From assembly GCA_036971475.1 (NCBI GenBank), contig JBAIZL010000006.1:14788705-14852704 (forward strand): 64,000 nt of DNA. Reading direction: 5' to 3'. The DNA is from Prosapia bicincta. Its lineage: Eukaryota > Arthropoda > Insecta > Hemiptera > Cercopidae. The first letter of the stretch is position 1. Every line of letters begins with the position of its first letter. The notes beneath the pieces were generated by a model, which had not been told where the DNA came from, made no database searches, and saw only the letters and a program-made list of their open reading frames with translations. The position numbers and the translations under genes are program-made. This document shows, in pieces, positions 22,301 to 35,232 of the stretch.

Positions 22301-24080
22301 GTTCTGCCTGATATATGAGGTGAAACTATCTCAGTTCATATAGGCTTTGGCCGGTGATTTACCGACATAGTATGTCGGCCTAGCATAGTATGTATGTAGG
22401 GATGCATATTTGTTTAACACATTATGTGGGCTGTCATATATATTGGTTTAACACGTTATATAGGCCTTCTCGTCTTACGTTGACCGTTTACGTAGGCCTA
22501 CCGGGCCCCTGCGTTGTGTTTGGTCGATTCAACTTGTTGACTATTTGAACTCTATGTAGGTCGTTGGTCGTTTGATCTAACCGATCATTTTTTGGTAATT
22601 TCATATATTATTTGATAACCACCCCCACTTGATGCCTGAATCCAGGGTTACTTTACCTATCGGCTGGCTTCGAGATGGCTTTTACCTGAGTCCTTGCTCC
22701 GTGTTTGCTTTACCTATGGTCTAACTCCATGGTAGCTTTACCTAGGCCCCGACTCCGTGGTAGCTTTACCGATGGTCTGCCTCAATGGTAGCTTTACCTA
22801 GGGCCTGGCCGGCTCTACCTCAGGCCCGACTCCTCGGTTACTTTACCTATGGTTTGACACCTGGATGGCTTTACTTAAGGGCAGGCTTCGGGTTGGCTAT
22901 ACCTAAGGCCTAGCTCCTGGGGGCTTTACCTCTAGCACGACTCCTGGTGTGACTTTACCGAAGGTCCGACACCTGGATGGCTTTACCTATGGTTTGGCCT
23001 AAGGGATGGCTTTTCCTGAGGCCTTGCTCCACAGATAGCTTTACCTATGACTTGGTGGAGGTATTTCTCTTGGTAGTTGATATAGCAACCGTCCTAGCCC
23101 TGCTCTTGTGTAGCTTTACTTATAGGCCGACTGCATTGTTTATTATTTTAGTAGCATAGACAAATTTTGAGTTTGCCAATCATATACCCCTGGGCCCCTC
23201 ATCACCCATATCATTTAGGGTAGACCACTATAGTTAGGGCGAGCCTACTACTTGCCTAGACTCGCTCGGGTGCTGATACGTCATCAGATAACCATTAAAT
23301 CTTTCCAAAGTTACCCCCACCACCCAGGCTATTCCAGGGTTACTTTACCTAAGGGTCGGCCTCGTGATGGCTTTACCCGAGGGCTAGCCCGTGTTAGCAT
23401 TACCTAAGGCCTAGCTGCTGGGTGGCTGGGCTCGGATTGGCTTTAACCGAGACCGTGCTCCGTGTTAGCTTTACCCGCTCCTAGGCGGTGTTACCTCAAG
23501 CGCCGGTTCGGGAGTGGCTTTTACCTAGGACCCCGATTATTTTTGGCGATTTCTTATTATTTAATGACTACCCCTCGGTGAATCCACCCCCGCAGCGTTC
23601 CTTATTGGACTCTAGACATATCCCATACAGCCATTCGATCAAACCGTTCGATTTTCGGCATTTTCGTATTTTATTCAAAAACTACCCCTAGGTGAAACTA
23701 CCCCTACAGTAGCGATAATACACTCTAAACTCACCCTATCGGTCAAGAAACGTTTTTCCAAAATTTTTTCGAAAACTACCCCCCAACCCTTATTCCACCC
23801 CCGGAGCTACCCCCAGAGATGGTCCTGAACGTAGCCGAGGTCACCCCCTACACGTAGGTTAGGTTAGGTTAGATCCAGTTTGGCTGGCCTAGGTCAGTGT
23901 GTTGGAAATAAATTTTTTCGAAAAACTACCCCCTACCCCTCTAGACGCGGTCGAAACCACCCCTAAGGCAGGGATCAGGTGCGCGATGACCTCCTGCATC
24001 ATCCAAAACTACCCCTATAGTCCTAGGTTACGTAGCGGCCGAGTTAGGGGTGGCTGTGCTCAGGTAAGGGTAGTCCTACT
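19367..24080 (-). repeat. Right arm of element 2 (long inverted repeat)
   Basis: Reverse complement of 14357-18345, longer by about 725 bases. Most of the excess is an internal duplication: 20915-21065 recurs at 21448-21605. Mirror-image 64-codon frames at 17480-17674 and 20037-20231 differ at two residues, so the arms are nearly but not fully identical. Confidence 0.92.
20915..21605 (+). repeat. Partial tandem duplication inside the right arm, period about 533 bp
   Basis: CGGCTTAGCATAATATGTAT and the next 150 bases occur at 20915 and again at 21448. This explains most of the length difference between the arms. Confidence 0.8.
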
Positions 24081-24086
24081 GTTATG
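24081..24086. repeat. Target site duplication GTTATG, right
   Basis: Directly follows the terminal CT of element 2; identical to 14351-14356. Confidence 0.9.
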
Positions 24087-24220
24087 AATGAACATTATTT
24101 ATTTTGTATGGTAACCATATGAAACTTTGAAGGTTATGACAGGAGGTTTATCTCATAAGCTTTAGAGAAGCTCATTTATAGCTGTTATGTACTTTTCTTT
24201 AAATTAAATATTATCTAAAA
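24087..24220 (+). repeat. Interspersed repeat family A, 3' part, displaced by element 2
   Basis: Continues the copy interrupted at 14350: CATTATTTATTTTGTATGGTAACCAT, then a GAAGGTTATGACAGG-like stretch and AGAGAAGCTCATTT align with 63025-63115. Confidence 0.7.
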
Positions 24221-24229
24221 AACAGTGTA

Positions 24230-24560
24230 AATGCTTCAGAGAGGGACTCCTTATCGGCCAACCTTTGTGCCTTAAAAGGTTCGGTACGGCCCAGTTCCTT
24301 TCGAAACGTCGGTTAAACGACATCTCTCCCGTCACTCTCGACGTGACGTAGTTTCTTGTGTGTTCTAAACAAGGCTCGGTTTACACCATTTTTCTCTCTT
24401 TCTTTCTCCCGTCGTGTGGCGAAGGTACTCTTAGCATTAATAGTGACATTTTGAATATAAGTGATTTCTTTCAAGTTCAACAGGTAAATGATAAGTGCGG
24501 GAAAGGGTGCACCCGAATAGCTGTCCGACAAGTGGTGGTACTTCGCCCAGTGAGGTATGT
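24230..24560 (+). other. GC-richer unrecognised segment
   Basis: CGGCCAACCTTTGTGCCTTA, GTTCGGTACGGCCCAG and TCGACGTGACGTAG stand out from the AT-rich surroundings. Overlapping frames exist on both strands (24313-24579 minus, 24358-24681 plus) without domains. Possibly a 5' UTR of an unknown retroelement. Confidence 0.3.
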
Positions 24561-24639
24561 GCAAAAATGTCAACTTCATTCATTTAATTATTTAAGGTCC
24601 TCCGGAAATCAATGTTGCCGTTACATGGCAAAATACTTA

Positions 24640-24930
24640 ACAATAACTATGGAAAGTTGGCTCAGTGCCAAAAAGCTCTAGACATCGAACATGCAAATAC
24701 TGAGTTCAAATCCTAAATAGTACCCGCAAATTTTTTAAATTTAATTATTGAATAATTTTTTTAAATCTGTATTGACACCAATTGTTATGCACTGTAGGTT
24801 TAAAAAAAACAGTATTGTACAATAAGTATTTGAGCTTTATTAGATCAAAAAACAACGTTTTTTTATTACCGAATGAAACTATGTACAATATGTATATCAG
24901 GAGAATGTGAGCTAATAGGAGTTTGAAAAC
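24640..24930 (+). repeat. Family A copy, tRNA-like head and 3' tail
   Basis: Pol III-like A box (TTGGCTCAGTGCC) and B box (GAGTTCAAATCC), followed by the shared 3' tail (ACAATATGTATATCAGGAGA..GTGAGCTAATAG). Confidence 0.7.
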
Positions 24931-24934
24931 CACT

Positions 24935-25540
24935 CATATAGTGGCAATCTTGTTTTAAATGAGATATTTATAAAAGAAATAACTATAGACATTCCTGAGA
25001 CGGCAATTGGAGATTTGAAGTTGTTTGTTCACCTGTTTTCTGCTTCATCCAAAAAACTAAGTTTTTGAAACTACTTTTATGGATTCAAAATTGAATTTTC
25101 ATCTAACAAAGAATCCGTTTATGGCCTATTTTTGTATTATAAAATATTGTTTCTTTCAGTTTTCATCAAACTATACTTAATCAAATTTCAGTTCCAATCT
25201 CAATCTGTTTGTGCCTGAACTCCTAAAAGATGCTTTGGATCTTTGTGTGAAACAACGTGCTTTCATTCTATATGAACAGCAAATCTGGCAACAGAGTTAA
25301 CCTGAAGTCCCCCCGCCGTACGTGCGTATCAAGTTTCCATCCAGATACATACCAATTTCCATCTGAAATACATTTTTTGAGTCAAATAAGGTGAGTTTTT
25401 AATTCGTATTATTAATTCCAAGTGGTATGATTGTATCAAGCTAATATTGCTTTATCTAGAGCAGTATTCAATTAGCATTAAAGTCGGATTTTGTAATGTA
25501 AAACTGTAATCTTCTTTTTTATTTGTAAAAACAAGTAACA
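24935..25540. other. AT-rich intergenic DNA
   Basis: No gene, RNA gene or repeat could be supported in this stretch. Confidence 0.4.
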
Positions 25541-25544
25541 AACA

Positions 25545-25965
25545 AATATTCTTAAAGTCAATCCCTACTTAGGTTAACAGGGACAAATTTTAATTTAATT
25601 ACTTTTTATTACATAATTACAAATTATATAAATAAATTAGCATAACCTATACTTTAAAACAGCTGATCTACCTCATAACATAAAACCAGCTGTTTTATGG
25701 AATCATATGTGATCACCTTTATTAAGCCAAAAGGGACGTATTAACTATATTCCATACCTTGCATCTTTAGTGAGAGGTGTTTCTAGCACATAAAACTAAA
25801 ATTAATTTATTAAATTTATTAATATTGGATACAATTGTATTACCATCAAGTGTCTAACCCTACAAATTTAGAAAATGAATTTGAACTTGAGAAGATGAAT
25901 AATAGTTATTTTAATAACGGTTACAATTTTGAACAAGAGAGTTTGGAAAATATATATAAGAATAC
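25545..25965 (+). repeat. Interspersed repeat family B
   Basis: Shares AAGTCAATYCCTAYKTAGG, ATATAAATAAATTAGCATAACC, AGCTGTTTTATGGAATCATATG and the family A type tail (TTTGAACTTGAGAAGATGAATAA) with 38530-38960, 40000-40400, 43140-43300 and 44010-44400. Confidence 0.75.
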
Positions 25966-25969
25966 GAAT

Positions 25970-26093
<124 letters not shown>

Positions 26094-26094
26094 G

Positions 26095-26640
26095 AGCGTG
26101 TGAATTATTAGAAGAAATTTTAACAAAACACATAAAAAAAGAAATGTACTGAAAATGTAAACAAAACAATTCCGTGAGTATATTTCGTGGGCGGGCATCA
26201 GTTAACAGTAGTGGATCCGCGACATCAAAAAGTTTGGGCTACGGTGGAATAGAGAATTAAAGTTTTCCACTTAGAATCCTCAAGTCAAAGTAGAATCTGA
26301 AAAAAAGGAATATAATTTCCTTCCAAAGAAAAAAAATGTTAGTAAATTTAGTTACTCAAAAATGAATTTCTTTAAACTTGACTTTTTGAATTCTAGCCCT
26401 CCAGACAGATTCGTTTAGGAAAAACATAAAAAATTACTGATTTATAAAAAAAATATCATATTTACACCATGTTATATATGTTTTTGAAGGGAATGAAACA
26501 TTCTTTCAAGAAATACATACATATGGCAAAATTACTTACATACTCGTATTTATGGAGCTATACAGCTTCGAAAAATGTATGAAAAAGATAAAAAAATAAA
26601 ATAGGAACTCTGTACATCACTGCACTTTATTATACATATT
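26095..26640. other. AT-rich intergenic DNA
   Basis: Nothing recognised. Confidence 0.4.
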
Positions 26641-26727
26641 TTACCCAGGAATGAAAATAAGTTATACATATATATATATATATATATATAAATATAAAAT
26701 ACGTTTGCTTCTCTAATAATTTAAAAG

Positions 26728-26906
26728 AACATAGGTTATTCAAATACAAGAATATTTATTAATTTATATTCAAAGATTTTCGTTGGTAAACAGTACCAAC
26801 ATCATCAAAAATGAAAATTCATACTTGATGATGTTGGTACTGTTTACCAACAAAAAGCTTTGAATATAAATTAATAAATATTCTTGTATTTGAATAACCT
26901 ATGTTG
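26728..26906. repeat. Fold-back repeat with hammerhead-like hairpin, bounded by (AT)n
   Basis: Near-perfect inverted repeat: ACATAGGTTATTCAAATACA at 26730 mirrors TGTATTTGAATAACCTATGT ending about 26904. Both arms contain TGATGATGTTGGTACTGTTT followed by ACCAAC and A-rich AAAAGC/GAAAATC. It looks like two Penelope-type 3' ends joined head to head. Confidence 0.8.
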
Positions 26907-26954
26907 TTTTAATATATATACATACATATATATAAATATATATATCGCAATATG

Positions 26955-27115
26955 TATTCTTTTGTATTAATAAGGAACTAAGTCAAAATACAAATACAAG
27001 AATTATAATTGAATTTACAATTCAAAGCTTTTCATTGGCTAATAGTACCAACAAATCAGGAATATTCAAATGATGAATATTCCTGATGATGTATTTTGAC
27101 TTAGTTGCTTATTGC
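26955..27115. repeat. Second fold-back copy of the hairpin family
   Basis: AACTAAGTCAAAATACAAAT at 26980 mirrors GTATTTTGACTTAGTTG at 27091-27107; the hairpin core on the minus strand is at 27023-27060. Confidence 0.7.
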
Positions 27116-27299
27116 TAGTTTTCCATTTTCTTATTTAAACAGTATATGGTGTTTTACTCTTATTTTTGTTTGCTACTACGGTTTTGCTTTTTTTTAGTTT
27201 CTAACATATAAATCTGATGAGATCTATAATTTCTCATTCTATCCATCCCTTCATTATCCCAAGAAACCGCTCTCTTAAAACTTAATTTAAATATTCACG

Positions 27300-27545
27300 A
27301 AATAGGTTTCTAGTTATGGGGAAATTGGCTTAGCGCTATAGTTCTGGATTCCAAACATGTAGTCATTCAGTTCAAATCCGACATAGACAAAAACAATTTT
27401 AATTCAATTAAATAAATATTTGCTAAACTGTATTAACATCAATTGTGATTCACAACACTTAAAAAAAAAACAAAGTAATAATACATTTTAATAATCAATG
27501 AAAACTCGTACAAGATGTGTATCAGGAGAGAGTGAGCTAATAGAA
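27300..27545 (+). repeat. Family A copy, tRNA-like head and tail
   Basis: A-box-like TTGGCTTAGCGCTATAG, B-box-like CAGTTCAAATCC, and the tail ATGTGTATCAGGAGAGAGTGAGCTAATAG. Confidence 0.75.
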
Positions 27546-27549
27546 GGAA

Positions 27550-29080
27550 TAAGTGAACATTGAGTAATATTTGATAAATAGTGAACAATTTGAATAATAA
27601 TTCCTCAATAAGCAATGAATTAATTTACTAATCACGCTATAAAATTATACATCTTCGATCGGAATCCTAACATTCAACGTTCTTTAGGTCACATTCATTT
27701 CCAAAACAAACAATTTGTAAAGGCTGAATGGTCTCAAAGTGGCTAATTACCAATAGTGGTTTCTCCCGAGTCACTCAGAAAGCTATATACTGATAAAAAG
27801 TCTCTCAAATTATTAAATATTGATTTTATTTAGTTTAAAACGTTTTACAACATACCTCTTGAAAGTTAATTTAACGGCGTTACCCTTTACGTATTCGTGA
27901 AAACACAAAGTTCACAACTGCAATTAAAACCTCTTGTATAACTTTCTCGTGATGGTAAAACCTTTTCTAAACATGAACTGGCTTTTTTCACCTGTGTTAA
28001 ATAAAGTTTGACAGGTTACAAACTGATTATAGGAAAATTACAGCTCGATCTCTTGATATTTCAGTGAAATAATAACCATTTAACAACGTTTAAAACAATA
28101 TTTTGTCGTTAATTTTTGCAATATTTGTGAAAAACGATCAGAGTATATAATTTATAGGTTAGATTCCTGGTACGTTTATTATATTAAACAAAAAATAGAC
28201 TAAAAAACAATTAAAACAAATATATAAAAATTAATTTAGAGTCGTTTAGTTTATGTATTTACAAACACAATGTTTATTGGTGTATAGTTGGAATCATAAT
28301 TATTTTTTTACTAAAACTTTAGTCAAGTATTTTATAAATTTTAAAATAATAAACAAAACTTTTTTGTGTCGAAATTTGTAATATACACCAAAAATGAAAA
28401 TAATATAACATGAAACTTTGAAAAATGTAACTCATAGATATAACATGTGGAAGTGATAGCAGAATCTAATTATTTTGATTTATAATTAAATAATAATTTA
28501 CTCAGTAAATGCTTAAAGAGCTTACTTGCTGACGAGTTTCGGAAGTAAAGAGACTTTACGAGTAGAGACTTTAATTCGTTAAAGAAACGATTGCCCCTTA
28601 ACGCGTCAGCAATAGGCTATTTAACATTCACTTATTTAAGTAGATTCAGTATTATAATTATAATTCAATCAGTGAATTTAAGACGATTGCAACAAGCAAC
28701 CCTAATTTTAAATTGTTTTGGACTCAAAAAGGTTTAAAAAAGGTTGCCTAAATTTTATACGAAAAAGGTTTTAACCTCTGAGTATAAACATATTTACACA
28801 AATAGCGTAACATGTAAGTCAATACCAAACATATTTTGGCTTTGATTTGTGGTTACAGATTATTCAAAAGTTAAATGTCTTAAATGCGGAGGAAGGAGGT
28901 GTGGTTGAAGCGCAACAAATAGGTTCTCTGTAAGGTCTAACAAACACATCACTTTAATCACGTCTTCGGTTTACATAAATCCTCATTAGGCAGTAAAATT
29001 AATTAATTCATAGTGCTTACAAAACAAGTAATATAAAAAAAGAATTTCATAAAGTCGATTCCTACTGAGGATGTCAAAGA
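27550..29080. other. AT-rich intergenic DNA
   Basis: No gene supported on either strand. Confidence 0.45.
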
Positions 29081-29134
<54 letters not shown>

Positions 29135-29173
29135 ATGACAACATAAAGTGTCAAAATATAAAGCGAATTACCT

Positions 29174-29424
29174 TGCAATTTTTCACAAGAACACAAAAGC
29201 GCATTGCACACTATTGAATCTACCTTCGCAAATCACCTCATGGACACTAACCACTCTTGTAATAGTAAGGAAAATAACATGATCATCCTCCACACATGAC
29301 ACAAAGGCCATAAATGCAACACTCTAGAACATTATGCAATATACAGATATAGCAAGATACATAAAAATGACATCCTAAATGAACAAACACGACACAGATC
29401 ACACATACTCTTCGATCACATCAC
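29174..29424 (+). pseudogene. Penelope-like retroelement fragment (end of GIY-YIG domain)
   Basis: The plus-strand frame reads QEHKSALHTIESTFANHL, then DTNHSC, ILH, KCNTLEHYAIYRYSKIHK and LNEQT, ending LFD. This order is typical of the last part of the GIY-YIG endonuclease of Penelope-like elements. One in-frame stop (TGA 29297-29299) breaks it. The catalytic GIY and YIG strands are missing because the copy starts at a (TA)n tract. No reverse transcriptase is nearby. Confidence 0.7.
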
Positions 29425-29429
29425 TTCTA

Positions 29430-30785
<1,356 letters not shown>

Positions 30786-30789
30786 ATAG

Positions 30790-31390
30790 TAATATATATA
30801 TAGTTTATTTGCTTAGATGTTTATTTATTTTTTATTATAACAAAAATAAAAAAATCTACATTTATAGATAGATAATATTCTATAAACATTTGTTTTCATC
30901 TGACTCTTTGCTACTTTAATTTTAGCAGGTTGAAGGCTTTATACTTATTTTGCTAAAGATAACAATTGTTTAAGAAGTATGAAGTGACTATTATAAGTAA
31001 ATATAAATTCATTGTGGGGAATTGCTGCCACGAACACAGTCAAGCTGCTGTAATATTTCCACAAGATATAGTTATTGTTATTAGCAGGTTGCCTATTTTC
31101 TACTGGAAAATATTCAATTAAAAAAGTGTTTGAGTATTTAGAGACTTTTTTAAGAAGACATTCCTTTAGAATGTATATATTTAAGTTTTATGTAGAATAA
31201 AAATGCAAAGTCAATTAAATAAAATCTTAATGTTCATATTTGAAGAAAATACAATTATGAAGTTAAACATTTGTTGGAAATAGTTTCCAAAGGCCACGGT
31301 ACAGTAAATGTCTTAAGGCACTTGTACATTTACAAGTCATAGAAATTCTTTTCAAGTCACTTCCTCCTTAAATTACCAAACACATTTTTT
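30790..31390. other. AT-rich intergenic DNA
   Basis: Nothing recognised. Confidence 0.4.
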
Positions 31391-31394
31391 TATG

Positions 31395-32060
31395 TTTTAT
31401 TTATTTCATAATTACAATTATTATAAATATACATACTTCAGAATAAAAATAGCAAGTGACATAATAGAAAGCGAATATTTTTGCAACTTTCCACTTCCCT
31501 ATCTATGTATGGCTTTGGCTAGTATTTTTATTTGTTACAATTTATGGGCTTTATTGTAGTTTTATTGTAGTTTCCTATCGCTTTCCGTTCAAATCGTCCT
31601 TTGTGAAGCAAGGTTCGATACCGTTAATCCAGTGTGTTTGTTTTTTTTACTCTTTTCTATCATTCTTCCTCCTATAGCATTACTTATGATATAGTGGGGT
31701 AACCATGGCAACAATTTAAGGCTCTGCAATGGATATTTTAAAAATAAGAGGACAAAGAAATATTCATATACAGTTTTGAGAAGTACTAGCTATGGTAAAG
31801 TAGGCTTAGTGTCAAAGCACTAGACTTCGAACATGACGACACTCAGTTATTTAGAGTCCCCCAAACTTTTATATTTTAACTATTGAATAAATAATTGAAA
31901 AAACTCTGTTAACATCAATTGCCATTCACCATAGGTTACAAAAAATGTATTTGAACTTGATTGGTTGGAAGAAAAACGATTGAAAATTTGTACAAGATAT
32001 ATATCAGGAGAGTGTGCGCTAGTAAAAGGATTTATTCCCATAGAAGAAAATATTCTGAAA
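31395..32060 (+). repeat. Interspersed repeat family A, near full length
   Basis: Starts with an AATTACAATTATTATAAATA-type head, then CTATCTATGTATGGCTTTG, GAAGCAAGGTTCGATACCG (B-box-like), ACCATGGCAACAATTTAAGG, a tRNA-like part and the shared tail ATATATATCAGGAGAGTGTG. Best copies are this one and 62735-63390. Open frames inside are chance. Confidence 0.85.
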
Positions 32061-32169
32061 CTCAAAAATGTAAATTCGTCATGTAATAAAGGAACACAAT
32101 ATAACTTCAATATGCCTACGCCTTTCAATATAACTACACCGTTTATAAAGAATAATTATGTGGATTAAA

Positions 32170-33345
32170 ACGTTTTCTGCTTTGGTTAAAATCCCCGCTC
32201 TCTTATTGATTTCTACATACATAACTTCCCCCTACAAATGGATAAGTCCGTTGTCTGTAGTTTTAGAATTTAATTGAACTCCTGTTGGCAATCCAATTAG
32301 CTTTAACAATGTTGGTGGTAGTTTAAACAATAGGTTATCCCTGATCTTTAAACTTGTTTTATAATCCCAAAATATTCATCCTATATTATATTTACTACAT
32401 AATTAACTTTTTCACACGATTTACTCATAGCAACTGATGTAATTTCTCGGTGCTGATTGGGTATCCATAAAACTTTGTTTTATTGGATTGTTTGACAGTC
32501 AAAATTCTGGAATCTAGAAACGTATGACTTCTGTAGCCTTTGGACGTTTCCATTGGGGTAATGCAGTCTTGGGTTGTCAGCAATATTGCCCTAACTAATA
32601 CCATACTTTGTTTATCGGTTAATTTTTAGCTTTCTCCAAAGTACGTGAACAATTATAAATATATACATGTGTCCTAAGTGGCTGATCCCTTTCGGAAGAA
32701 ATGTGGGAAGGGTTTACATAACGTTTGTTGGGGTAATGTAGTAAATTTAATACAGATAGCTTTGCAAACTATTTGTTGTTTTGGTTTTTTATGCTATATT
32801 TATGGTCATTTAGTTTTAATATAAAAAATAGTTGTTATAAATGTAAGTTTTTTAAAAGGACCTAAAAGAAATAAAAAGTATAAATTTAAATTGTAAGTAA
32901 ACTCTGCAAAATCATTTTTCAATATAGTCGAATATTGAAATGTTTCAAGTGAAACCTTGTTCAAGTAACGTTCAGAATTGGCATTGGAAAATTTGTGTTT
33001 TTAGTTTGTGTTTTCTAAATAAATTTTAATGTTTATGAGCGGAAAATTACAATGCTAAGTCAAAAATCATTACAATCCCTATCATTAGGTTGCCATCCAA
33101 TCATGTCAGTGTTGATATACTAACTGGAAAAGGATTTATAATTAAATGAATGCCTAGAACTAATAATTCTAATTTTTTAAACAAATTAATATTTTGCTAC
33201 ACGTTACTTTACTAAGAAGATTATTATAAATTTCAGAATATGTAATATGGTAATTATTTGATTTTACTCTTAGTTTTTCTCTGGTATTTAAATTTTGAAA
33301 AACTATTTTACGGGTTGGCTGGAATTTTAATAATTGCAATAAAAG
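32170..33345. other. AT-rich intergenic DNA
   Basis: No gene supported on either strand. Confidence 0.4.
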
Positions 33346-33351
33346 AAATGT

Positions 33352-33430
33352 ATATATATATATATAAATAGTTTATATAGTATATAAATAGTATAAATAG
33401 TATATATATATATATGTAACTCACGGAAGG

Positions 33431-33493
<63 letters not shown>
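33352..33493. repeat. (TA)n tracts with a duplicated boundary
   Basis: The 17-mer ATGTAACTCACGGAAGG occurs at 33413 and again at 33492, with TA tracts before and between, suggesting slippage or a duplicated insertion edge. Confidence 0.8.
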
Positions 33494-33497
<4 letters not shown>

Positions 33498-34911
33498 ACT
33501 CACGGAAGGTCGTACCTATCCTTGGACTTCAAGCTCTATAGTTGCGATAAAGGTTATCCTTGGATTAGCCTTCTCGCCCTGTTGATCTCGACAATTGGTC
33601 GGCAGTTCCTTCAATCGCTTATTTTCATTACACTTTCCTTACACTTCCTGTCTAACATCCTCCTTTAAGTTAATTAAAATAACCCACTTTTAATAACTTA
33701 CTTTATTAATGTTAAGTACAGGATTGTTAACCTCACTTTCCATAAACCACGTTTGTTGACATCCGTCATTATTTTTGATATAACCTAGGAACAGCTGGTG
33801 TTCCTTACCACAGTTCAATATCCACCGCCTACTAGACATTCGTTGCCGGCCCGAATCTAGGCTTCTTTTACTGCAAAGAAATAGTTTTGCGATCCAGTTA
33901 CCAGACGCATTGAGCTTATTCATCTATGTTTTAGACTAGGTCCACGTAGTTTCTGATCTAGTCACCTTTTGCTAGTTTCTTCCTTCGTCTATGTTACACT
34001 TCTTGCAACATGGCGCATTAGAATTCAGCAATCCTTTCGAGTCAAGTGCTTTTAGCCGGTTACATCGGGTGCTAACCGCGTTATAATATTACACCGCTTA
34101 TTGATTATGTTCAGTTAATGTCTTAAATGCGTTCTACCTATAAATTACCGCAGTCAAACTTTAATAAGTCAATTTAACCGCGTTATAATTTCGAGTGCCA
34201 TTGTCTTGGTTAACCGCGTGTGGCCAACATTGAATCAGCACATTAATTCCTTTAACCGCTTGAAGGAATAAATATTTATTAATTCAAGACGTTTTATATT
34301 GTTCTAAGTTCAGTGAAATTATTAAATTAAAGCTTAAATGAGTTGTAGTTTATGCCACTCGTCGAGAACCTTCTTTCATCTCTGCTAGACACCAAACAGG
34401 CCTGTTTCGTCGAACGACTCGCCGCTCTACAAGAACCTCATACAGTTTGATTGGTAAGTGGCTTAGAATTAACTGCTACTCATGAAACTTGTGTTATCTC
34501 TCTTATAATTTTCTTTGGTGTTAAACTTAAAATCAGTGTCGTTTTTATTAATAAAGCAGACCCCATACTGCTCCAACAAAGCGTGGGTGGCTCCTCCGGA
34601 CTTTATTGTGTAACCTCGTATAATTCGAACTACCATATTGATTTCTAATAATTTACATATTTTTCTTTCTTTAGTTTTGCTACCAAAACTATACAATTAA
34701 TATACATTTCCCTTTCCTCCTTTAAATCCACCCCCTTCCTACACGTCCTACCACCGTCGTTGTTCAGAATTTTACTCGTGCTTTTGCGTTCTTGACGTAA
34801 AGTGTCCTTTTCCCCCATCTGCCAATTTTCAACCAATCACAAAACACTTTATCAAATGCAACCAATTCAATTTTAGTTATAACCGCTAGTTCAAAACTTT
34901 GTGCCGTTACA
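33494..34911. mobile_element. Possible solo LTR-like segment
   Basis: Starts TGTAAC and ends GTTACA, a 6-bp terminal inverted repeat of the TG...CA type, about 1.4 kb. Base composition differs from the surroundings, with repeated ACCGCGTTATAAT and ACCGCTT motifs. No target duplication could be established because the left flank is a (TA)n tract, and no coding region or primer-binding site was identified. Confidence 0.3.
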
Positions 34912-35180
34912 CTACAGTTAATTTCTTTTTACTAATTTAATAAGGCATTGCCCTAAGCTTCTCTAATGGTACTTTAACTACCCTTTTAGCGCCTTGCTTA
35001 TTTTAACAACACATAACAACAACAAAATATGTAGAAATTATAAAGCATTGAAAAGTTAAAAACCTTAAAGTTATTGTTTTATTTTTACAACTACCTTGGT
35101 GCCAACTACCATCGTTGTCAATTTCAGAGACTTGATTTCTATATTCTCTAACCTAAAAATAATTGCATGTTGCATATATG

Positions 35181-35232
<52 letters not shown>

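Larger units (their letters stand above)
14357..24080. mobile_element. Element 2: giant palindromic Polinton derivative
   Basis: The ends are exact: AGTAGGACTACCC at 14357 and its reverse complement ending CCTACT at 24080, flanked by the direct repeat GTTATG. It consists of a left arm (14357-18345), a 1021-base loop and a right arm (19367-24080) that mirrors the left. No gene is present; the open frames in the arms occur as mirror-image pairs in repeat sequence. It would depend on integrase and polymerase supplied elsewhere. Confidence 0.92.

Noticed and set aside
24640..24740. A tRNA gene (A and B box present)
   Set aside because: No cloverleaf could be drawn and the same sequence recurs with a shared tail; a tRNA-derived repeat.
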